From: an uncultured Lachnospiraceae bacterium
GTDB taxonomy: Bacteria > Bacillota > Clostridia > Lachnospirales > Lachnospiraceae
DNA length: 44,406 bases
Reading direction: 5' to 3'
NCBI GenBank assembly: GCA_947626915.1
Contig: CANQUA010000020.1
Span: 1-44,406 of the forward strand
In this document: positions 23,019 to 31,801 of the stretch, one piece after another
Layout of the letters: every line of letters begins with the position of its first letter
Position numbering within the stretch: the stretch's first letter is position 1
Translations under genes and position numbers: made by a program
The notes under the pieces: generated by a model
What the model was told of the DNA's origin: nothing
What the model saw: the letters and a program-made list of their open reading frames with translations, nothing else
The model's database searches: none

Positions 23019-23972
23019 TTACTGCCTCAGGCGAATCGATCCGCTCCTTCCAGCAAAGGGCTGTTCGCTTCTTCTGCCGCGGCTGCCCAGCGTCAGCATA
23101 TATTCTCCCAACTCTCTGGCAAAAACCACCGCTTTCTGATGAAACCCCTGATCGAATCCTTTGGAAAAATTATGGATCTCATAGGTAAAATCTCCCTCGT
23201 ATCCGATTTCCTCCAGCGCTTCCATAAATGGCTGCCAGCAAATAGTCCCTGCAAACGGCAGAATATGTTCATCCTTTTGTCCGTGGTTATCATTAATATG
23301 AAGAGCCTTGAGCCGCCGTCCCATCTGTCGAACCGCAGCCGGCTGATCCACCTTATTTAAGTTTCCATGTCCCGTATCCCAGCAAAGGCCAAATAATGAA
23401 TCATCTCCCAGACGGTCTAAAAGTTCTATCAGATCCTCCGAAGAAGCTGCAAAGCAGGGCATACTGTGGATAAACATGTTTTCTATCGCAATTCCAACGC
23501 CGTATTTGGCAGCCGCTTCCCCATAGCGGGCAAACAGCTCCCGGTTTTTCTCCAGAGAAAGACTGTGGGAGTACCAAACCGAATCACAGTAGGATTCCGG
23601 ATGAAGCACCAGCCACTTCACGCCGCAGAGCCCGGCAGCCTCGATATCCCTCAAAATGGTCCTGTCACGGAAAGCCCTCTCCTCTTCTGTCAGAAGCTCG
23701 CAGTGATCCAGAGCAAAAAAATGCGCGTGGCCCTGGGAAAAAGAAAGTCCCGCTTCCCGAGCACAGTCTCTCTGGCGTTCGACCCATTCCTTCCAGTTAT
23801 CCTTCGCCATATAATCGGTGCTCAATCTCCAAAACGCCAGATCCAGATCGACCGCCCCGTAGCCAGCCTCTGCAATCAGCCGGATTGCGTCCTCGCTTTC
23901 ATAGGTTTCCTGCGTCCACAGAACATGATTGCATAAATTGGTGGAAGTTGATACTTTTACCTGCGGTTTCAT
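23019..23972 (-). CDS. Sugar phosphate isomerase/epimerase-like TIM barrel B (AP endonuclease family 2)
   Basis: 317 residues, xylose-isomerase-like TIM barrel. Candidate metal ligands: Glu in IAIENMFIHS, Asp and His in CWDTGHGN, His in HINDNHGQKDEH, and a late Glu in YEIHNF. The family includes hydroxypyruvate, tagatose/psicose and inosose isomerases and dehydratases, so the exact reaction cannot be named. It is clearly related to the other TIM-barrel gene of the cluster (29451-30380), sharing the ENM, CWDTGH and HINDNH blocks. It lies 39 bp downstream of the MalG-like permease. The last 20 or so residues are a basic tail. Confidence 0.85.
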   Translation of the reverse strand: MKPQVKVSTSTNLCNHVLWTQETYESEDAIRLIAEAGYGAVDLDLAFWRLSTDYMAKDNWKEWVERQRDCAREAGLSFSQGHAHFFALDHCELLTEEERAFRDRTILRDIEAAGLCGVKWLVLHPESYCDSVWYSHSLSLEKNRELFARYGEAAAKYGVGIAIENMFIHSMPCFAASSEDLIELLDRLGDDSLFGLCWDTGHGNLNKVDQPAAVRQMGRRLKALHINDNHGQKDEHILPFAGTICWQPFMEALEEIGYEGDFTYEIHNFSKGFDQGFHQKAVVFARELGEYMLTLGSRGRRSEQPFAGRSGSIRLRQ

Positions 23973-24011
23973 CTATAAACGCCCCTTTTTCCTTTTTGTG
24001 CGGTCCTTCTG

Positions 24012-24872
24012 TTACTTCACACCCCGGTACGCCATCGCCTCGATGATCTTTTTGCTGGCCAGGAAGAACAAAATCAGAACCGGCAGCACCAGGATCACGT
24101 TGCCTGCCATGATAATGGGCCATTCCAATCCGCCTTCCAGATTCCGCAGGCTCTGAATCGCAATGGTGATCGGACGCACGGAATCATGCAGCGTCATGAC
24201 CAACGGCCAGAAATAGGAATTCCAGGTTCCGATCATGCTGAGCAGCATGATTGTCACCAACGTCGATTTGGACATGGGAAGCATGATCTTCAGCATGATT
24301 TTCAGTTCTCCCGCTTCATCCAGACGGGCTGATTCCAGAAGTTCTTCCGGTATCTGCATGAAATTCTGCCGCAAAAGGAAAATGCCGAACGCGTTGCAGA
24401 TACAGGGAATGATCTGAGGCAGCAACGTATCTAAAAGCTGCATCTTGGAAAACATTTGGAATACCGATACAAACGTGATCTGGGTCGGCACCATGAACGC
24501 CACCATGACCGCGCCAAACAGAACCCCCTTCATCTTGAAATTATATTTTGCAAACGCATAGGCCGCAGGAACCATGATGAGCACCTGCAAAAGCGTCACA
24601 CTGACTAAAATGATCAAAGAGTTTAAAATGTACCGCTCCAGATGTACCTGCTCAAACAGAGAAATATACGCATCTACGGTAAAATTCTGCGGAAGCAGAG
24701 TAGGCGGGTAAAGCAGCGACTCGTACAGCGTTTTAAACGACGTGCTGATCATCCACAAAAACGGGAAAGCAAAAATCACGCACACCAGAAGCTTGAAAAA
24801 CGTACTGATAACGGCAAATACAATCTTTTTCACCTTAAGCAGCTTTTTATTGGGCTTCTTATATTCGTACAT
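24012..24872 (-). CDS. CUT1 ABC importer permease, MalG/UgpE-like
   Basis: 286 residues with about six membrane helices. The coupling motif is ELLESARLDEAGELKIMLKIMLPMSK (EAA loop, near 190), the contact site for the ATPase. PFLWMISTSFKT near the N-terminus is typical of MalG-type subunits. It pairs with the MalF-like permease 12 bp upstream. Substrate is set by the UgpB-like binding lipoprotein of the same cluster. Confidence 0.92.
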   Translation of the reverse strand: MYEYKKPNKKLLKVKKIVFAVISTFFKLLVCVIFAFPFLWMISTSFKTLYESLLYPPTLLPQNFTVDAYISLFEQVHLERYILNSLIILVSVTLLQVLIMVPAAYAFAKYNFKMKGVLFGAVMVAFMVPTQITFVSVFQMFSKMQLLDTLLPQIIPCICNAFGIFLLRQNFMQIPEELLESARLDEAGELKIMLKIMLPMSKSTLVTIMLLSMIGTWNSYFWPLVMTLHDSVRPITIAIQSLRNLEGGLEWPIIMAGNVILVLPVLILFFLASKKIIEAMAYRGVK

Positions 24873-24884
24873 TCCTTTCCCTCC

Positions 24885-25769
24885 TTATTGATAATGCACC
24901 CGCTTACCCAGGATGCGGAAATAAATCACAGTCATAACAAGAAGAATCAGCAAAAGGATGGTTCCTGCCGCCGCGGACAGACCATATTTGCTGTAGTTGA
25001 ACGCCTGGCGGTAAATATAAAATACCAGCACGTCCGACGAATTGCCGGGGCCGCCCCCGGTCATGATCCGTACTGCGTCGAACACTTTGAAAGAATTGAT
25101 GGTAATCGTAATCAGCAGGAAAAACAGCTGAGGCGAAAGCATCGGCAGCGTGATCTTAAAAAAGGTCCGCAGCTTTCCCGCATCGTCCAGATCCGCCGCC
25201 TCCAGAAGCTCCGGCGGAATGGACTTTACGGACGACAAAAGAATCAGCGCATAATATCCCACGCCTTTCCAGATCGCTACGATCAGAATCGACAAAAGCG
25301 CCGTATGGGAGCTGTTCAGCCATCTGAGCGCCGGCAGATTAAACACCGACAGCACTGCGTTAAAAAGTCCCCTGTCATCCATCAGCCACTGAAACACCAT
25401 CGCTACCGTCAGCATGGCGCAGATGTGAGGCAAAAACATAAATCGCTGGACAATGGCATTGACCCAGGTGCTTCTCTGCAGCCAGAGCGCAAAGATCAAA
25501 GCCAGGGAAATCATAAAGACAATTACTCCCAATGTATAAAACACCGTATTTTTAAGTGCCGCAATAAAATCAATATTAACAAAGAAAAGCTGGTAATAGT
25601 TATCCCATCCCACAAATTTTTTCGGCGTCAGCATATCATATTTGAAAAAGCTCAAATAAACCATGTTGAACAGCGGATAGAACGTAAAAACTGCCAGAAG
25701 GGCCACTGCCGGCAGTATCATAACATAAGGCAATACCAGCTTTCCGATCCGGAACTGCTTATGCTTCAT
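24885..25769 (-). CDS. CUT1 ABC importer permease, MalF/UgpA-like
   Basis: 294 residues, six membrane helices. YVMILPAVALLAVFTFYPLFNMVYLSF is the usual N-terminal helix of UgpA-type permeases, and the EAA loop ELLEAADLDDAGKLRTFFKITLPML sits near 195. Its ATG overlaps the stop of the ATPase gene by four bases, so translation is coupled. With the MalG-like partner it forms the membrane channel of the importer. Confidence 0.92.
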   Translation of the reverse strand: MKHKQFRIGKLVLPYVMILPAVALLAVFTFYPLFNMVYLSFFKYDMLTPKKFVGWDNYYQLFFVNIDFIAALKNTVFYTLGVIVFMISLALIFALWLQRSTWVNAIVQRFMFLPHICAMLTVAMVFQWLMDDRGLFNAVLSVFNLPALRWLNSSHTALLSILIVAIWKGVGYYALILLSSVKSIPPELLEAADLDDAGKLRTFFKITLPMLSPQLFFLLITITINSFKVFDAVRIMTGGGPGNSSDVLVFYIYRQAFNYSKYGLSAAAGTILLLILLVMTVIYFRILGKRVHYQ

Positions 25770-26836
25770 GATTCTCCTCCTTCCGCCGTCATTTTCTCCA
25801 GGCTCGGAGAAATCCCGTCCCCGCGCAGCCTCCGCCCTTCTTCATCAAAATAGTACAAATCCTTCCGGTCTACTCCGATATAGACCCGGCTGTCCACCTC
25901 AAACATCAGATTCGGCGTTTTCGCCATCACCGCCGTTTTCCCGCTTCCGTCGTCCGCCTCTTCCAGCTGCAGCTTATAGATGGTCTCCGATCCCAGCATC
26001 TCTCTTGTCAGAACAACTGCTTTCCTGGCATACAAAAGATCCGGTTTCGTTTCCGAAAGCTGCACCTTTTCCGCACGATAACCCAGCTGATGTTTCCCAT
26101 CCTTCATTTTCTGGATATTCATCGGAGGCGTACCGATAAACTGAGCCGTAAAAACATTGTTCGGATCATTATAGATCTCCATGGGAGAAGCCATCTGCTG
26201 AATCTTGCCCCGGTCCATCAATACGATCGTATCCGCCATACTCATGGCCTCCGTCTGATCATGAGTCACATAGACGAACGTGGTCTTCAGCCGGTGATGC
26301 AGTTCGATCAGCTCTGTCCGCATGGAAACGCGCAGCTTGGCGTCCAGATTGGATAACGGCTCGTCCAGCAGAAATACTTTCGGTTTTTTTACCATCGCCC
26401 TGGCCAAAGCAACTCTCTGCCTCTGTCCTCCGGAAAGTTCCGACGGTTTGCGTTTCAGATAAGGCGTAAGCCCCACCGTCTCCGCCACTTCTGCAATCAA
26501 AGTCTCCCGCTCCGCTTTCGGTATCTTTCTGTTTTTCAGACCGAATTCAATATTTCCTTTTACGGTCATGGTAGGATAGATGGCGTAATTCTGAAACACC
26601 ATGGCAATGCCGCGCTTGCCCGGCGGGACATCACTGATCTCCTCTCCATCGATATACAGCTCGCCGGAGGTAGCAGGACCAATCCCGGCGATCATCCGCA
26701 GCAGCGTCGTTTTGCCGCATCCGGACGCGCCGACCAGCACTGTAAACTCTCCGTCGCGGATCGTCAGATTCAGATCTTCGATTACCTTCGTCTCTCCAAA
26801 CGATTTACATATATTCTTAAATACAATTTCTCCCAT
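25766..26836 (-). CDS. ugpC: CUT1 importer ATPase, UgpC/MsmK-like
   Basis: 356 residues. Walker A GASGCGKTT near 37-45, signature LSGGQRQRVALARA, Walker B VFLLDEPLSNLDAKLR, then the C-terminal TOBE/OB regulatory domain (from about 240). It powers the importer formed with the two downstream permeases. In many Firmicutes CUT1 operons lack an ATPase and share one multitask MsmK; here a dedicated copy lies inside the operon, as in the ugp glycerol-phosphate systems. The gene symbol marks the family, not a proven substrate. Confidence 0.9.
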   Translation of the reverse strand: MGEIVFKNICKSFGETKVIEDLNLTIRDGEFTVLVGASGCGKTTLLRMIAGIGPATSGELYIDGEEISDVPPGKRGIAMVFQNYAIYPTMTVKGNIEFGLKNRKIPKAERETLIAEVAETVGLTPYLKRKPSELSGGQRQRVALARAMVKKPKVFLLDEPLSNLDAKLRVSMRTELIELHHRLKTTFVYVTHDQTEAMSMADTIVLMDRGKIQQMASPMEIYNDPNNVFTAQFIGTPPMNIQKMKDGKHQLGYRAEKVQLSETKPDLLYARKAVVLTREMLGSETIYKLQLEEADDGSGKTAVMAKTPNLMFEVDSRVYIGVDRKDLYYFDEEGRRLRGDGISPSLEKMTAEGGES

Positions 26837-26898
26837 GCAATCCGTTCCTTTCTATAATGGTGGCTCCTTTTGACTGCGTTCCGGCCGGCCATAGCCGA

Positions 26899-26931
26899 GG
26901 ACGCCCGAACACGAAAATCATCCGGGCGTCC
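26899..26931 (-). promoter_or_regulatory. Stem-loop between binding protein and ATPase genes
   Basis: Perfect 9-bp arms GGACGCCCG (26899-26907) and CGGGCGTCC (26923-26931) with no T-run after them. Stem-loops here in importer operons protect the binding-protein mRNA or lower read-through, giving excess binding protein. Function inferred. Confidence 0.5.
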
Positions 26932-26941
26932 GCTTCTTCCG

Positions 26942-28339
26942 TCACGGGAAGATAATCGCCGCCTGTTTTCTCAGATAATCGATCGCCTCTGCGGGAGTCA
27001 TGGAGCCGTCTATTATTACATTGGTAATGCAATTGGTCACTTGATCTCTCCATTCCTCCAAATAAATGGACCAATCCTGATAGGTACAGATATCCAATTG
27101 ATCATATGCCACCTTATAATGCGGATTATCTGCCCAGAAATCCTGCATGGTCTGACTTTCAGCCGCACTGTAACTGAACGGCAGATATCCGGTCTTGATT
27201 GCCACCAGAGCCTGCTGTTCATCCTCCATCAGGAATTTGATAAATTCCCAGGCCGCCGCTACTTTCTGCTGATCATCACTGGTCATGATTGCTACTCCTC
27301 CGCCCCCGATCGGCCCGCAGTAACCACCGTATCCAACCATCCTGGCCACGCCCATCTCGATGCCTGCTTCCTTGCAAGATTTTTCCATATTGCCCATACC
27401 GCCAGAGCTGGTTGCCATTGCCGCCAAATTACCGCTAAAAAACTGCTGCTTCATCACGTTCTGAGAATCCGTTACATTCAAAGGCGCACAATAACCTTCC
27501 TGAATCCAAGTAGACCAGTCAGTCATAAATCTTTCCAAAGAGCCATCATCCAATAAAGCCGGAGCGTCCCCTTCTTCACCTTCCGTCATGGCATTAGCAC
27601 CAAGTGACTGTAGAATTGATTTATACATACCTGTATCCAGGACAAGACCCATGCCGTAAACACCAGGATTTTCTGCCGTGATTTTTTTAGCTATCTCCAC
27701 CCATTCCTCAATGGACTCAGGTTCTTTATCAAAAAAGGCCTTATTATAGTAAATTACAGCAGAAGACACCAGCCACGGAAATTCTATCACTTTTCCCTCG
27801 TAATGCTGCATATAGAGGCGCAATGTCTCCGGAATATTTTCCAGATCATAATTGTCCCTTGCCACATAGTCGGCCACGTCCATCAGAACGCCGGCATTGG
27901 CCAGCTCTTCAATGCCTCCCGCACCGACTACCGCTATCGCAGGACCGCTTCCCGTACTGTACGCGGTTTTCACTTTCGACAGTACGTCTGCATATCCGCC
28001 CTGATAAGTCGCCTCTACCGTGATCCCGTAGGGATTGGTAGCGTTAAAGGTCTCTACCTCTTCCGTCACCGCCTCCAGGTTACTGCCGGAGCCCATCGTA
28101 TGCCAGAATTCAATCGTAATTGGCGCCGTCACATAGTCCGGATACTCAGGAGCCGCCGCGACAGTCGTTTCTGCCGCCGCAGTAGTCTGAGACGCAGCTG
28201 TGGTCGCGGCCGTAGTTGCAGCTGCGGCAGTTGTCTGGGGCGCCGCCGTAGTATTCGTTGTTCCTCCGGAAGAACATGCTGCCAAAGATGCGATCATGGT
28301 CAAACTAAGAGCTGCAGCCAGTTGTTTTCTCAATTTCAT
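26942..28339 (-). CDS. UgpB-like extracellular solute-binding lipoprotein
   Basis: 465 residues. Lipoprotein signal peptide with lipobox LAAC (Cys near 22), then a Thr/Ala-rich flexible linker to about residue 64 and the type 1 binding-protein fold. It follows the E. coli UgpB pattern closely as I recall it: ITIEFWHTMGSGSN at the start, FFSGNLAAMATSSGGMGNM, IGGGGVAIMTSDD and KTGYLPFSY each align with UgpB segments. UgpB binds sn-glycerol-3-phosphate and glycerophosphocholine. That makes a glycerophosphodiester-like ligand a reasonable guess, but many sugar binders share this fold. Anchored outside the membrane, delivering to the permeases downstream. Confidence 0.85.
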   Translation of the reverse strand: MKLRKQLAAALSLTMIASLAACSSGGTTNTTAAPQTTAAAATTAATTAASQTTAAAETTVAAAPEYPDYVTAPITIEFWHTMGSGSNLEAVTEEVETFNATNPYGITVEATYQGGYADVLSKVKTAYSTGSGPAIAVVGAGGIEELANAGVLMDVADYVARDNYDLENIPETLRLYMQHYEGKVIEFPWLVSSAVIYYNKAFFDKEPESIEEWVEIAKKITAENPGVYGMGLVLDTGMYKSILQSLGANAMTEGEEGDAPALLDDGSLERFMTDWSTWIQEGYCAPLNVTDSQNVMKQQFFSGNLAAMATSSGGMGNMEKSCKEAGIEMGVARMVGYGGYCGPIGGGGVAIMTSDDQQKVAAAWEFIKFLMEDEQQALVAIKTGYLPFSYSAAESQTMQDFWADNPHYKVAYDQLDICTYQDWSIYLEEWRDQVTNCITNVIIDGSMTPAEAIDYLRKQAAIIFP

Positions 28340-28398
28340 TTTCTTTCCTCCTGTTGATCTGAATTCCTTTTATCTCTTTCTATTTTTTGCCCATCCGT

Positions 28399-29436
28399 TC
28401 ATTCTTTCAGCAGACTAAAATCATACTCGACCCGATATACCCTTCCGCCTGCGGTATAAAACGTCACATAATAATCCTCTCCGACATGAAACAGAGCCTC
28501 CTGTTCCGACACACTGCCGAGCCTGAAAATACCCTTGTATGCTCCGTCCCAGCCATAAACCTTGACTACCTCCGTACCGGCCCTTTTGGTGCCAACCCCG
28601 GAATTACCCACATAAATATACTTCTCATCGCAATCAATATTCTGGTTGCCTAAGACTTTGTGCCCTTCAAAATAATCTGTCTCGTCAAATTCCGCATCCA
28701 AAACCGCCAGATCCGGCGTTCCCTGGATCCCGACCACATATTGATCCCTGGCCTCGCAGTAGGATATCGCGTAAATCTTCTGTTCCAGGCTCCTTCTGTC
28801 TAAAATTTCCAGAGAATCCGGGTCCAGAAACGAGATATCATTGGGCGCTCCCTTTCCATGCGATTCTCCGTGAGCCAGGATCAGCTGTCCCAGCTTCGCA
28901 TTGTACGTGATGCTGTTGGCGTGATCCACCTCCAGCGGTTCGCTGGTCTTCACAATCTCCCAGCCGTCCATGTCCACCTTGAAAAGCAGACTGAGCGGAA
29001 CCCATTCGTCCCCATCCATCCTTCCGTTCGGGTCATTTAAGATCAGATAAACGTACTTGCCGTCAGTACAGCCCCCCTGCATGACCCTGTAATCGTCAAC
29101 CGCTTTCAGATTGAAATATTTTCCTTCTTCTGTCACACCTGAAACCGGTGCAACGGGAAGATGATCGAGAATATCCGGTTCCTGAAGCGAAGCCGGATCC
29201 GTAAAATCATAAGGATATTCCGCCTCTGTTTCTGAAGCCGCGCTTTCCGACGCAGTTTCTTCTGGGACCGCACTCTCAGACTGAGACGTTTCCAGAATCT
29301 CTTCTTCCCCCGTGCTCTGCGCCTTCTGTGTGTCTTCTTCTGCGTTTAAGAGATTCGGCTGCGTCTGACATCCGGCTAAAAGCAGGACGAGCACAGCAGA
29401 CGCCAAACTCATTTTTATTATCTTTTTCTTAATCAA
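28399..29436 (-). CDS. Lipoprotein with beta-propeller-like repeats, unknown function
   Basis: 345 residues. Signal peptide SLASAVLVLLLAGC with lipobox LAGC (Cys near 23), then an acidic Ser/Glu-rich linker to about 75. The rest has repeated short strands ending in patterns such as DGKYVYLIL, AKLGQLILAHG, DQYVVGIQG, EKYIYVGNSG and EDYYVTFYTAGG, spaced 40-50 residues apart. That suits a five- or six-bladed propeller resembling NHL or strictosidine-synthase-like folds. I know no named family for it. It sits between isomerase A and the binding lipoprotein, so it may bind or process the same substrate on the cell surface. Confidence 0.65.
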   Translation of the reverse strand: MIKKKIIKMSLASAVLVLLLAGCQTQPNLLNAEEDTQKAQSTGEEEILETSQSESAVPEETASESAASETEAEYPYDFTDPASLQEPDILDHLPVAPVSGVTEEGKYFNLKAVDDYRVMQGGCTDGKYVYLILNDPNGRMDGDEWVPLSLLFKVDMDGWEIVKTSEPLEVDHANSITYNAKLGQLILAHGESHGKGAPNDISFLDPDSLEILDRRSLEQKIYAISYCEARDQYVVGIQGTPDLAVLDAEFDETDYFEGHKVLGNQNIDCDEKYIYVGNSGVGTKRAGTEVVKVYGWDGAYKGIFRLGSVSEQEALFHVGEDYYVTFYTAGGRVYRVEYDFSLLKE

Positions 29437-29450
29437 CTCCTCCTTCCTCC

Positions 29451-30380
29451 TTATATTTTTCCGGTACTCCTTTTTGCTGTCTCATATATTTTCATCAGAT
29501 AACAGCCATTTTCGTAGGTAAGCCGCAGATACGCGTCCTGCATCTCCCCCTCTGCCCGGATCCCCACCTGCGGCGTTTCATAGGTCAAATCCCCGTCGTA
29601 GCCGATCTCCGCCAGAACCGGAATCAGCCTGAACCAGTCGATCTCTCCCATGAACGGCTGCAGATGTTCGTCTCTCGTGCCGTAATGGTTGTCATTGATG
29701 TGCAGATTTTTGAGGCGGCTTCCCACCGCCCTGAGCGCCCGCGCCTGATCGAAGCGCATCTGGTTGGCATGGCCCGTATCCCAGCAGGCCCCAACCATCG
29801 GATCCTGAAAGCTGTCAATCAAACGGTTCAGCTGCTCATACCGGGTGCAGTAGCGGTCCGGAAATTTCCGGTCCAGACTCGGCAGCATATTCTCAAAAGC
29901 AGTTCCCACATGACAGCGGATCCCCAGTTCCACATAGGAATCGTAATATTCCCGGTTCCCTTTCAGGTTCGGCTCCTCTTCATAATTAAATTCCGGAAAA
30001 CTCAGAGGATGCGCGGTGGCGTACCGTACCCCCAGCATACCGCTTCCGATATAAGCCCGCCGCATACATTCCGCGAAATATTCCGCATAACCCGTACTGG
30101 CAAAGTTCGGATCTGTCTGAAACTGCGTCGTCTGCACGTAAGGCAAATGACTCTGGGAAAAACGGATCCCCAATTTTGCAGCCAGTTCCGCGATCCGGTC
30201 GATCCTCTCCTGCCAGTCGTCATATCTCAGAATATAATTGGAATAATTCTGGCAGACAAACGTAAAATCCAATGTACGGTACCCCGCATCGTACAGCCGG
30301 CGTACGGCAGTCTCATAGTCATTCAGCAGCGGATTCCCAAAGCTTCTGAGACAAACTCCTATGGTTGTTGATACCTCCAT
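29451..30380 (-). CDS. Sugar phosphate isomerase/epimerase-like TIM barrel A (AP endonuclease family 2)
   Basis: 309 residues, xylose-isomerase-like TIM barrel. Candidate metal residues: Glu in TAFENMLPS, Asp and His in CWDTGHANQ, His in HINDNHYGTRDEH, and Glu in TYETPQVG. It is a paralogue of the 23019-23972 gene, with the same order of blocks but low overall similarity. Two such enzymes suggest consecutive steps, for example isomerisation then epimerisation or dehydration of a keto-sugar or inosose. The exact reaction is not readable from sequence. It lies 18 bp downstream of the phosphodiesterase gene. Confidence 0.85.
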   Translation of the reverse strand: MEVSTTIGVCLRSFGNPLLNDYETAVRRLYDAGYRTLDFTFVCQNYSNYILRYDDWQERIDRIAELAAKLGIRFSQSHLPYVQTTQFQTDPNFASTGYAEYFAECMRRAYIGSGMLGVRYATAHPLSFPEFNYEEEPNLKGNREYYDSYVELGIRCHVGTAFENMLPSLDRKFPDRYCTRYEQLNRLIDSFQDPMVGACWDTGHANQMRFDQARALRAVGSRLKNLHINDNHYGTRDEHLQPFMGEIDWFRLIPVLAEIGYDGDLTYETPQVGIRAEGEMQDAYLRLTYENGCYLMKIYETAKRSTGKI

Positions 30381-30398
30381 GCCCTGCGTCCCTTTCTC

Positions 30399-31691
30399 TC
30401 AGCTTATAAATTCTTCCAGCACCCTTCCGTCCGCCCCCTGCAGGTCGATCCCCAGGGCCCTGGCAAACGTAGGAGCCTCATCCACCAGATCCGCCCGTTC
30501 AAGCGTCACGTTCTCCCGGAAAGCCGGTCCTTTCGCCGAGAATACCGGCTGCGGACCTTTATCCGGCAGATGTCCGTGGGTCGCTTTCCCGTACCGGTAA
30601 TCCTCGCAGCGGAAAGCCGATACCAGCGGCCTTTTCAGCGACTCCCCGAAAGAAGTAAACCCGTCCGTCTCCAGCGCGAACGCGAAACTGCCTCCCAGGT
30701 GCTCCTGTCTGCGGATCTCCGCTTCCGTATAGACCTTTTCAAAACCGTAAACCCCTTCTTCCGCCAGGCGGCATAACAGCTTATACGTCTTATCATAGGC
30801 GTCCCGGTCGTTCGGATCTCTCAGATAAACCAACGCCTGCGATCCTCCTGACTGACAATAGGCTTTCCAGTCCTTAAGCTTTCCATCCCCGTCCGTCTCG
30901 ATCAGTCCGGCCTCCGCCAGCAGGACGTTCGGAGAAACGATGCGTTTGATATCGATCTGTCCATGATCGCTGACCAGCGCCAGATTGGTGCAGTCAGAAA
31001 GTCCCGCCTCTTCCACCGCCTCCATCAGCTCCCCGATATAGCGGTCGGTTTCCTCAATGCCTTTCGTCACCCGGTCGTTAAACAGACCGTAACTGTGACG
31101 GTATGTATCGATATTGGCCGGGTGCAGCATCAGCAGGTCCGGCTGATACCGGCGGATAAACTCTCCGGCGCACCGCATGATGAAATCGTCCGTCTGCGGA
31201 TGAGTGCGGATCCGGATCCCATGGAGCTGCCTCTCGATGATATCCAGAACCTCCCCGGAGGAACCCGCTCTGGCAAACACCTGCCGCAGGTCATCCTCTC
31301 CCGGCTGGGGCCAGTATTCGTCGATCAGATAATCGATCGCCGGATGGCCTCCGGTTACCGGCCAGAAAATGGCGGCTGTGGTCAGGCCCGCCCGTTTCGC
31401 CGCTGTAAAGAGATCTTCTTTCCACAAAACCGAGGAATAAAACCACTTCCACGGAACATACTCCGCCCCGGGCCTCAGCTCCATATTTCCCAGCACCCCG
31501 TGTTTCTCAGGCCACACGCCCGTCATCATCGTCGTGTGGCAGGGGTAGGTGATCGTGGGATAGATCGAACGGACCCGTTTCACCCTGCACCCGCCTTCCA
31601 GGTATTTTTGGTAATTCGGCAGGGTTTTTAAATATTCCACATCCTCACAGGTCATCGCATCCGCCGATAAAACGATCAGTTTCTGCTTCAT
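30399..31691 (-). CDS. Type I phosphodiesterase / nucleotide pyrophosphatase (NPP, alkaline phosphatase superfamily)
   Basis: 430 residues from ATG 31691, preceded by GGAGGAG. Metal-site Asp11 lies in LSADAM; the NPP signature YPTITYPCHTTMMTGVWPEKHG (44-65) holds the likely nucleophile Thr48; later DTYRHSYG, SDHGQ and THGHLPD supply the other Asp and His ligands. The family hydrolyses phosphodiester or phosphonate bonds using two zinc ions. No signal peptide, so it acts on imported substrate in the cytoplasm, unlike most secreted NPPs. In this cluster it would do the job UgpQ does in E. coli: split an imported diester into a phosphate ester and an alcohol. Substrate is inferred. Confidence 0.85.
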   Translation of the reverse strand: MKQKLIVLSADAMTCEDVEYLKTLPNYQKYLEGGCRVKRVRSIYPTITYPCHTTMMTGVWPEKHGVLGNMELRPGAEYVPWKWFYSSVLWKEDLFTAAKRAGLTTAAIFWPVTGGHPAIDYLIDEYWPQPGEDDLRQVFARAGSSGEVLDIIERQLHGIRIRTHPQTDDFIMRCAGEFIRRYQPDLLMLHPANIDTYRHSYGLFNDRVTKGIEETDRYIGELMEAVEEAGLSDCTNLALVSDHGQIDIKRIVSPNVLLAEAGLIETDGDGKLKDWKAYCQSGGSQALVYLRDPNDRDAYDKTYKLLCRLAEEGVYGFEKVYTEAEIRRQEHLGGSFAFALETDGFTSFGESLKRPLVSAFRCEDYRYGKATHGHLPDKGPQPVFSAKGPAFRENVTLERADLVDEAPTFARALGIDLQGADGRVLEEFIS

Positions 31692-31801
31692 AGTTCTCCT
31701 CCGCACCAATCTTTCCGGATACTCTGTTTGGGGGCCGTCTCCCGGGCGGTATCCTGACCCCGGCCGGCTTTTCCAAATGGCATCCGTCTCCGCCGTGTCT
31801 A

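Noticed and set aside
29664-30371. A 235-codon plus-strand frame antisense to isomerase A
   Set aside because: Reverse-frame artefact; the minus-strand protein has the conserved metal-site blocks.
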